Source of the DNA: Emydura subglobosa | Taxonomy: Eukaryota > Chordata > Testudines > Chelidae | DNA length: 64,000 bases | Direction: 5' to 3' | NCBI GenBank assembly: GCA_007922225.1 | Contig: ML679970.1 | Location: 38,857,460 to 38,921,459, forward strand | In this document: one piece after another, positions 56,045 to 64,000 of the stretch | How positions within the stretch are numbered: the first letter of the stretch is position 1 | Layout: every line of letters starts with the position of its first letter | The notes under the pieces: generated by a model | What the model saw: only the letters and a program-made list of their open reading frames with translations | Database searches by the model: none | Told to the model about the DNA's origin: nothing | Position numbers and translations under genes: made by a program

Positions 56045-56275
56045 TGGTACGTTTCATTGGAGCTGGAAGCGCAATTTCCATACCTGAGCTAGCTGACCAG
56101 CATATAAGCCAGTCTGAAACCCTATGTATGTACTCAGGACGGCTAGCCCATCCCACTACCAGTGCAGCTGCGGCTACTGTGCTATTATCATCATGCTAGC
56201 TCAATGAGAGCTAGCGTGGCTATGTCTACCTAAGCTCGAAATTACACCTTCAGCTCCAGTATAGACATACCTTAG
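56045..56275. mobile_element. MITE-like element
   Basis: The left GGTACGTTTCATTGGAGCTGGAAG is mirrored by the complement of the right end, AAGGTATGTCTATACTGGAGCTGAAGGTG. GCTAGCTGACC/GAGAGCTAGC phrases inside support a palindromic structure. No coding capacity. Confidence 0.6.
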
Positions 56276-56454
56276 TGCTTCTTCCACTGGCCGTCAGATG
56301 AACATGTCAAGCAAACAGACTAAACTGCAGCTGCGCTGAAATCACATTCTAAAACACCAGCTAGGTTTTTTAAACCAATGCCAAGTTACTATTGATTCTC
56401 CAAATCTAATTTGTATACTCCATTTATATTTTACTAGAGCTATTAAACATTCAA

Positions 56455-58772
56455 GATAAGCCAGTTGAGAGTCTCTGGGTTAAGCTTAGAAGCAAGAACA
56501 ATAAGGGTGATGTCATGGTGGGTGTCTGTTACAGACTACCAGACTAGGAGGACGAGATAGATGAGGGTTCCTTCAGCTAACTAGGCAAAGTTTCCAGTTC
56601 ACAGGACCTGATTCTCATGGGGGACTTCAATCATCCTGAAATCTGCTGGAAGAGCAAAACAGCAGAGCACAAACAATCCAGGAAGTTCTGGGAAAGTGTT
56701 GCAGACAACCTCCTGGTGCAAGTGCTGGAGTAACCAACTAGGGGCCATGCTTCTCTTGACCTGCTGCTCACAAACAGGGAATATTTGGTAGGTGAAGTAG
56801 AGAAGTGGGTGGCAACTTAGGCAGCAGTGACCATCAGATGGTTGAGTTCAGGATCCTGACAAAAGGAAGAAAGGAGAACAGCAGGATATGGACCATGGAC
56901 TTCAGAAAAGCAGACTTTGACTCCCTCAGGGAGCTGATGGGCAGGATCCCTTGGGAGGCTAATATGAGGGGGAAAGGAATCCAAGAGAGCTGGCTGTATT
57001 TTAAAGAAACCTTATTGAGGGCACAGGAGCAAACCATCCCAATGTGCAGAAAGAATAGCAAATATGGGTAGGCGTCCAGCTTGGCTTAACAAAGAAGTCT
57101 TTGGTGAACTTAAACACAAAAAAGAAGCTTACAAGAAGTGGAAGCTTGGTCAGATGACTAGGGAGGAGTATAAAAATGCTATTCGAACATGCAGGAATGA
57201 AATCAGGAAGGCCAAAGCACAATTGGAGTTGCAGCTAGCAAGGGACGTGAAGGGGAACAAGAAGGGTTTCTACAGGTATGTTACCAACAAGAGGAAGATT
57301 AGGGAAAGTGTGGGCCCCTTACAGAATGTGGGAGGCAACCTAGTGACAGAGGATGTGGAGAAAGCTGAGATACTCAATGCCTTTTTTGCCTCTGTCTTCA
57401 CAGACAAGGTCAGTTCCCAGACTACTGCACTGGGTGGCACAGGATGGGAAGGAGGTGAACATCCCACAGTGCTGAAGGAACAAGTCCAAGACTATTTAGA
57501 AAGATTGGACATACACAAGTCCATGGGGCCAGATGCAATGCACCCGAGGGTGCTGAGGGAGTTGGCGGATGTGATTTCAGAGCCATTGGCTATTATCTTT
57601 GAAAGCTCGTGGCAATTGGGGGAGGTCAAAAAAAGCAAATATAGTGCCTATCTTCAAGAAAGGGAGGAAAGAGGATCCAGGAAACTACAGACCGGTCAGC
57701 CTCACCTCAATCCCTGGAAAAATCTTGGAAGAGAGGAAGGTGATCAGAAACAGTCAACATGGATTCACAAAGGAAAAGTCATGCCTGACCAACCTGATTG
57801 CTTTCTATGAAGAGGTGACTGGCTCTGTGGATGTGGGGAAAGCAGTGGACGTGACATACCTTGACTCTAGCAAAACTTTTGATACCATCTCTCACAGTAT
57901 TCTTATCAACAAGTTAAAAAAGGATGGGTTGGATGAATGGACTATAAAATGGATAGAGAACTGGCTACAGCATAGGGCTCAATGAGTACTGATCAATGGC
58001 TCCATGTCTAGCTGGCAGCCAGTCACAAGCGGAGTGCCCCAGGGGTCGGTCCTGGGGCCGGTTTTGTTCAACATCTTCATTAATGATCTAGAGGATGGAG
58101 TAGATTGCACCCTCAGCAAGTTTGCAGATGACACTAAGCTAGGGGGAGTGGTAGATACAGGATACAGAAGGACCTAAACAAACTGGAGGATTGGGCCAAA
58201 AGAAATCTGATGAGGTTCAACAAGGACAAGTGCAGAGTCCTCCACTTAGGACGGGAAGAATCCCATACACAGCTACAGACTGGGAACTGATGAGCTAGGC
58301 CTGGGGGTAACAGTGGATAAGAAGCTGGATATGAGTCAGCAGTGTGCCCTGGTTGCCAAGAAGGCTAATAGCATATTCGGCTGCATTAGTAGGAGCATTG
58401 CCAGCAGATCGAGGGAAGTGATTATTCCCCTCTATTCAGCATTGGTAAGGCCGCATTTGGAGTATTGTGTCCAGTTTTGGGCCCCCACTACAAAAAGGAT
58501 GTGGACAAGTTGGGAAGAGTCCAACGGAGGACAACAAAAATGATTAGGGGGCTGGAGCACAAGACTTATGAAGAGAGGCTGAGGGAACTGGGCTTGTTTA
58601 GTCTGCAAAAGAGAAGAATGAGGGGAGATTTTATAGTAGCCTTTAACTACCTGAAAGGGGATTCCAGGGAGGATGGAGCTAGGCTGTTCTCAGTGGTGGG
58701 AGATGACAGAACAAGGAGCAGGGGATTGGACTAGATGACCTCCTGAGGTCCCTTCCAATTCTATGATTTTAT
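56455..58772 (+). pseudogene. CR1 LINE, ORF2 endonuclease C-terminus through RT to 3' end
   Basis: This is the longest CR1 in the window. From 56455 broken frames give the endonuclease end (GVCYRLPD, ILMGDFNHPEICWK, SLDLLLTN), then the linker [20 protein letters not shown] and the open segment 57064-57810. RT sequence follows: [79 protein letters not shown], and the thumb [20 protein letters not shown]. The frame changes several times, for example near 57600 and 57990. The end has GACCTCCTGAGGTCCCTTCC and an ATTCTATGATTT tail. It lies antisense to DOCK3. Confidence 0.92.
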
Positions 58773-59393
58773 CCTTCCATTTTGCCAAATTTGTAGAAAA
58801 TTATGTCATTTGAACAAGGAAAGATGGGTTGTCTTAACTAACAAGAAGTCAGAATAATAAAGACAGTAACTACCAAAATAACCAGTCAGTAAAAGAGAGA
58901 AAAGAAATGCCAAATTTAAACTACAACATTGTCAATGAATCAAGAAAATAAATAAGGAGAAAGAATTAACATTGCTATTGTAATAAAACCTCACAGAGAA
59001 AGCCTTTTTTTCCATTGAAAAGCAGAACTTGATAAACCAATCATGTTGCGTTACATGTATGCCTAGTCTAGTGATCATACAGAGTAAAACACTTATTATA
59101 GTCCACTCCCAGAAAGAACATTACCATTTACCCGATTCTTCATTTTAAATTAAGTTCAGATTGAAAATAATAATGGGACTCAGTGATGCTGGAGTGGTGT
59201 GTAACAACCCAGAAATACCCATCAGCTAAGGATAGCATGAATCCTTCCCCCTTCCTCCCACCAACATTATTAATGTTGAAATCATTTTTTTAATTGTTTG
59301 CATTTTTCCTCCCAAAACAAACAACATAAACAAGGAAATGAAAACCTCTTCTCCACGCTTTCACACAAAGGACTCTCGCCTGCGATTTCTTAC
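58773..59393. other. DOCK3 intron, no feature recognised
   Basis: AT-rich sequence between the CR1 tail and the DOCK3 exon. I see nothing in it beyond the donor site at 59388-59393. Confidence 0.5.
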
Positions 59394-59478
59394 CATTTTA
59401 TAAAGATCTGAGATGCTGATCTGATCTGAATCCACCACCTCAAAGTCCTTCCGAGGAACGAGATCCAGGCCCAAATGC
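59394..59478 (-). CDS. DOCK3: DOCK3 exon (85 nt), first of the three found
   Basis: On the minus strand a CTTTTATAG acceptor (AG at 59479-59480) is followed by one base completing a split codon and then 28 codons reading HLGLDLVPRKDFEVVDSDQ and ISISDLYKM, with a GTAAGA donor at 59388-59393. From memory this is the DOCK3 segment following the LDWGNE motif. The DOCK4 paralogue has a different sequence here (PRKEY...). It ends in phase 0 and joins in frame to the 42-nt exon 19.6 kb downstream. The intron between them holds DIRS-2, the old DIRS, a CR1 and several MITEs. Confidence 0.93.
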
Positions 59479-60033
59479 CTATAAAAGAGAAAGGCAAATG
59501 GAACAACTGTTAGCACATTATATAATGTGTCATCTATCTATCTACATTCACACACAGGGACAGTGACACTTGAACCACTAAGGTGCATGTTATCCTTCTG
59601 GTACTGTTGGTTTTCAAACACAGTTAATCCTTTTAAAATATAAAAAATAAAAGCAAACAAAAACAAAGGGCCAAACAACTCATATAGTGTAAATCAGCTG
59701 GCTCAACTAACTTCCATGGAGCTGCCCCAATTTATATCAGCTGAGCATCTAGGCCACTATGATGATGCGATGGGATGAGAAGGTTACTCACCTGAGGTTC
59801 TTTGAGATGTGTGTCCCTGGGTGTGCTCCACTTCCAGTGTCGGTGTGTCCTGGCATGGTTGATTGGAGAATTTTGGCAGCAGTGTCTGTCCAGGTCGCGC
59901 ATGCGTGGTGGTTGTCTCGTGGTGCTGTTGGCACTTCAGCTCTCACGCGCAACCCAACACCCTCAGTTCCTTCTCTACCATAGAGTCCATAATGCGTACT
60001 CCCAAGTAGAGGGGAGGAGGGTGAGTAGTGGAG

Positions 60034-60132
60034 CACCCACAGGGACACATATCTTGAAGAACCTCAGTTAATGCACAGGATGAGTAACCTCTTCTTCTTT
60101 GAGTTATGTCCCTGTGGGTGCTCCACTTCAGG
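60034..60132. repeat. DIRS-3 internal complementary region
   Basis: The first part is the inverted copy of the left terminus (AAGAACCTCAG...GAGTAACCT). The second part is the inverted copy of the right terminus (CTTCTTTGAG...GTCCCTGTGGGTGCTCCACT). A 9-nt insertion-like stretch (TTAATGCAC) is present in the first part. Confidence 0.8.
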
Positions 60133-60700
60133 TGACTGTAGAGCAGTGTCCCATTGTGGATGGAAGGTGTTTTGGAGTTGTTTGAGCGATTGAGGATCTA
60201 ATGTGATGTGGAAGTAAGCATCTTGTAGGTCAAGGGCTGAAAACCAATCCTCCTGCTCCAGCACTGGAATTATCACGGCCAGTGTGATCATCTTGAATCT
60301 TTGGACTCATGAACTTGCTGAGCTTTCTGGAGATCTAGAATGGATCTCCATCCTCTGCTTTTTCTCTTTGTTAAGAAGCAATGGGAATAAAATCCCTTCC
60401 CTCAGCATTGTGGAAGAACTTGCTACATGGCATCTATCTGTAGAAGGTGCTCGTGAGAAGGGTCCCTGAAGAGGGACAGGGAAGGGAGGTTGGGTGGGTG
60501 GAACTGAAGTGAAGGGGATAGAGTAGCCTGATCATATGATCTCTAAGGCCCATTTTGTCAGTGGTGACTGACACCCAGATAGAAAGGGCATAGTTGGTGG
60601 CCAAAGATCTGGCTGGTGTTTGTATTTGCACTGTCAGGTGAAGGAGGTCATTCGGACCCCTTAACCAAATCTTCAAAATTCTTGTTTGGCTGATGTAGAT
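60133..60700 (-). pseudogene. DIRS-3 ORF2 remnant, RT N-terminal half
   Basis: On the minus strand the frames give FRDPSHEQLL-like sequence near 60460, an IPKAK/ILD-like segment near 60340, and the clear RT block MITLAVIIPVLEQEDW, FSALDLQDAYFHITLDPQ. Similarity ends about 25 codons after DAYFH, where the internal complementary region starts. The YxDD motif and RNase H are absent. Stops and frameshifts are frequent. Confidence 0.8.
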
Positions 60701-60879
60701 TGTGACATTAATTACTGGGTATGAGATAGTCTATGTATCTGGGGCCTCTGTCTTTGACCCTGAGGATCAAATTGTCATTGCTGACATGGGAATGAAAAGT
60801 TTCTGCTGCGCTGATATGGCTGGTATCATCTGCGTTTGGGTGCAGGTGTGTAAATCCCAAGAGTAAGAAGGGTCACCTG

Positions 60880-62730
60880 GGAATCCTTCATAGAGTGCAG
60901 AACCTCATCGGTTTTTAGCATAAAAGAGTTTTTCCCTGAGAAAAGGGAGATCTTCCAGCTTTAGTTGTAGGTTTTTTTGGATTCCTGATGACTGTAACCA
61001 GGATGCTCTGCACATTACGATGGCTGTGACTGCTGTTCTTGCTGCTGTGTCTGCTACATCAAGGGACACTTGTAATGCAGTTCGGGTGACAAGCTGTCTC
61101 TCAGTTATTAGAGTCTTGAAGTGTTCCCGCCTGTCCTTTGGTAGATCTTTAACAAGGTCATTAAGTTTGACGTAGCTGTCGTGGTCGGATGTGACAAGGA
61201 ATGCGCTGTAATTTCCCACACAAACTATAAGGGTGCAGAATTTCATCCGAATAAGTCGAGTCTCTTCCACTCCTTGTCCTGTGGACTGGATCTGTACTGG
61301 GGTTGTTTGCTAAATTGGTTTGCGGCTTCTACTACCAGGGAATTGAGCGAGGAGGGGGGTGAGAAAAAAGGAAGCCAATGTCGTTGGCTGGCACATAATA
61401 CTTCCTAAACACTCTTTTACATGTTAGTGGGGCAGTAGCCACTGTTGCCAAATGATCTCTGCTGGCTCATTTATGGGTAGCACGATTTTAGAAATGTAGG
61501 AGGTCTGGAGAATGTGTAGCAGTTTGTGCTGAGTGTCAGCCACTTCCTCCAGAGCAATCTCCTGACTCTGCACCGCCCTTTTAAACAGTTCTTGGAACTA
61601 CTTAAAATCATCAACAGTGGTGGGAGGTGGGACATTATGGCCTCATCTGGTGACGATGAGGCAATATGAATAGCTGGTGTTCTGTCCTGCTCTATGCCCT
61701 TTTCCCTCTCATCCCGTTTCCTCATAAGCTTCAGTGGTCTCTGGTATGGGGGATGCTGATAGCGATCTTGTTTTGCCAAAGTGGGATTGGGCTATATTGG
61801 GCTAGGTATGATGCCCATGGGTCCCAGGGTGGTCATGGCATGGGAAAGGGCATGGGTGGGAATAGCCATAGTTGACCATATCACGACTGCACCTCTCGGA
61901 TGCATTGGGCTATCGATTTCATGGGTCCCAATGGTGCTCTCTGTTTGATGGGTGACAAGTGGTGCAAGAAGGCACCCTCTTCTTGGTCATCATCCTCATC
62001 GCTCAAGAATAGTGGGGCAATGGGTGAGGTGGATGTTCCAGTGCCATATGCTCTGGGGAGCTATTGGTGCCAAAGAGTGGAGAGTGATGTAATAGTTGGT
62101 GTGGCGTCCTCAGTTTCTGTGGAGTTGGTACCGCTGTTGGTGGTTTAGGCAGTACCATGAGCAGTGCTGGTGTCTTGCACCCTAGTTTGTTTGGAACAGT
62201 GTTGTGTCTGACGGTGACAAGGAGGTTGTTGGCACAGATGGTGAGGGGATAGCCACTGGTGAGGTTTCGGCGCCATGATTTTCACCAGCATTATCAGTGC
62301 CATACAGGAGGAGTCCAGTTTGCATCTCAACTCCTTTACCTTTCGATGGGGCTTGGTCACAGTCCTGATGCAAATAGTCTGGTGCAAAGAAAAGCGAATT
62401 GGCAGGAGACTGCTTCTTTCTAGGTGGGGGTCTCTGCAGTGAGATCATAGCTTTTTTCCTCAATCTTTTAGAGAAATGAGCTTTTGTCTTTAGATTAAGG
62501 CGACATTCCCAGGAATTTTCCTGGAGAGGGAGTCTGTTGCCCTGGGTCAGAGGCCAGTTGGAGAGATTTCTCTATCAAGATGAGCTTCAGGCAGAGGTCT
62601 CAATCCCATCTAGCTCTGACATTCAAAGTAGTGCAGTGAGTGCACTTTTGGGGAATGTGCGACTCCCCTAGCCAGTGGACACAGAGGGAATGACAGTCTG
62701 AGATGGGCATAGCGTCTCAGCAGGAGCCAC
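60880..62730 (-). pseudogene. DIRS-3 ORF1 remnant, Gag-like
   Basis: Minus-strand frames give LNDLVKDLPKDRREHFKTLI, ALQVSLDVADTAARTAV and RASWLQSSGIQKN, matching the conserved C-terminal region of DIRS-1/2 ORF1 (SASDATDAAGRAMASG, RASWLQSSGL). Near 62640-62700 a Cys-rich piece (CTHCTTLNVRARWD) corresponds to the N-terminal zinc cluster. The middle is broken by several stops. It is decayed and non-coding. Confidence 0.78.
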
Positions 62731-63188
62731 ATCTTTTAAAACCTGGTGAACCAGGTATTGTTGAATGTGTTCCCGCTCAGGGGAAAATGAAAAATACATT
62801 TTTAATTTTTTTTAAACTAAACTAAAGAAAAAAAGATGAAGATTAAATATACTACTACTAACTATGTTACTAATTCTAACTATTTTGTCCAGGTATGTCA
62901 CAGACATTGGGACACCACTACGGCGCTCCATCTCAGACTGGGGATGGTTAGGAAGGAATTGAGGAGTTTGGGTTGCACACATGAAGGATGAGGTGCCAAT
63001 GGCACTGCCGCCGAAATTCTCCAATTGACAGTGCAGGGACGCACCAACACCTGAAGTGGAGCACCCACAGGGACATCACTCGAAGAAAAAAAGTTAATTT
63101 TACAAAAGTTGGGAAGTTTAGAGCTAAGGTTCCTACCCACACAATTTCAGCTGGTTCTTTTGTTACATGATTAAACAAACACACCTAG

Positions 63189-63826
63189 CAGTGGTTCCCA
63201 ACCCGTGGCCCGCGGCTCCCCTCCTGCTGGCTGAGTACCCAGGCAGAGCGCATTGCCGGTGCATGCTCCTTGCTGCAGCCCAGGGCATGGGAGATCAGCG
63301 CTCCCCTCTCCCATCTGTAGCAGGGAGCATGGCAAAGTGCTCTGTCTGGGACCCTAGGTTCTGGGGTACCTGCTGGAGCCAGAGGGAGGGAAGCACTGAT
63401 CTCCCATCCCCCTGACTGCCGAAGGTAACCACTACCTAAATACCCAGATGGAGTTAGTTGCTGGTGCAGGCTTCTTGCTGCAGCCAAGACGAAGGAGATC
63501 AGTGCTCCCCTCTCCTTGGCTGTAGCACGGAGCACGGCAAAGTGCTCTGTCTGCGTTCCTAGGCTCTGGGGTCCCTGACGGAGCCAGCGGAAGGAGAGCA
63601 CTGATTTCCAGTCCCCCTGGCAGAAGAAGGGAGCCACTGCCTAGAGACCCAGGAGGAGTACACAATTTCCCTGTTGCAGCCAGGGGGACAGGAAATCCTC
63701 CTTGTTGAACTCCTTCCCTCTGGCTGCAGTGAAGGCAGAGGGTGCTGCCAGCGGGAGACTGGGGGCCCTTCAGTTTTGTAAAAATTATATTTCTGGCCCT
63801 CGAGCAAAAAAGGTTGGGAAACACTG
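63189..63826. mobile_element. hAT MITE with 205-bp internal tandem repeat
   Basis: It starts CAGTGGTTCCCAACC and ends with the complement of CAGTGTTTCCCAACC. Flanking octamers ACACCTAG (63181-63188) and ACATATAG (63827-63834) match at 6 of 8 positions. Inside, a unit of about 205 bp is repeated two full times and partly a third, with the landmark ACCCAG at 63237, 63442 and 63647. The ORFs here have no domain. Confidence 0.82.
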
Positions 63827-64000
63827 ACATATAGAGTCACAAAGAATGTTCATATATGTGTATATAGTTTAAAAATAGTATTCAATTGAATTTACTTATG
63901 TAGTCCACTTGAAAGAGGACTAGAGAAAAAAAATACCTTTTCCATTTTAAGGTATGATTTGCCAACTAGTATATGACATTGTTTCAGTATTGTGTAATTT

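Larger units (their letters stand above)
59781..63090 (-). mobile_element. DIRS-3: internally deleted DIRS element of another family
   Basis: Both ends are present: a left terminus starting AGGTTACTCACCTGAGG, a right terminus ending GGGACATCACTCGAAGAA and an internal complementary region at 60034-60132. The terminal sequence GTCCCTGTGGGTGCTCCACTTC differs from DIRS-1 and DIRS-2, so it is a separate family. The coding part runs from ORF1 remnants to the middle of the RT and then jumps straight to the internal complementary region. Thus the rest of ORF2 and all of ORF3 are missing, and the element is half the usual size. Confidence 0.85.

Overview
This is a vertebrate intron landscape, not a microbial window. 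Three short exons on the minus strand (59394-59478, 39732-39773 and 38236-38390) are each bounded by consensus splice sites, join in a consistent reading phase, and encode a peptide I recognise as DOCK3, a Rac guanine nucleotide exchange factor. The whole window therefore appears to lie inside the DOCK3 gene, transcribed right to left. The mix of CR1 LINEs, DIRS-type tyrosine-recombinase retrotransposons, Penelope-like elements, hAT transposons and many short inverted-repeat elements points to a reptile, most likely a turtle. The species call is inference.

Layout. Positions 65-9944 are a decayed hAT DNA transposon with a perfect 8-bp target duplication. A 6.6-kb DIRS-type retrotransposon (DIRS-1, 2460-9044) sits in its transposase gene. 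Positions 9945-38235 are intron with MITE-like elements, three CR1 pieces (two of them between 22.7 and 28.9 kb, the third at 34.7-35.6 kb), a 5'-truncated Penelope-like element with a GIY-YIG endonuclease (33.05-34.24 kb), and tail repeats with a hammerhead-ribozyme-like layout. DOCK3 exons occupy 38.2-39.8 kb. Positions 44.77-53.08 kb hold an old, broken DIRS element split inside its reverse transcriptase by a second 6.6-kb DIRS element (DIRS-2, 46124-52733). A CR1 with part of its endonuclease and its reverse transcriptase follows at 56.46-58.77 kb, then the upstream DOCK3 exon, a deletion derivative of a further DIRS element (DIRS-3, 59.78-63.09 kb) and a hAT MITE (63189-63826).

How the DIRS genes fit together. 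DIRS-2 has three uninterrupted ORFs: ORF1 (zinc-finger and RS-rich Gag-like protein), ORF2 (reverse transcriptase, RNase H and a Dam-methyltransferase-like domain) and ORF3 (tyrosine recombinase, 351 aa). Each downstream ATG overlaps the preceding stop by about 20 nt. Both full-size copies have inverted terminal repeats and an internal region formed by the complements of the two element ends laid end to end, which is the hallmark of DIRS replication through a circular intermediate. Neither makes a target duplication. All four DIRS elements lie in the same orientation as DOCK3.

Most interesting items: the apparently intact DIRS-2 with its regular stop/start overlaps, a second frame open for about 2 kb across ORF2 in both copies, an octamer repeated in two reading frames of ORF1, and the ribozyme-like tails of the Penelope-type repeats.
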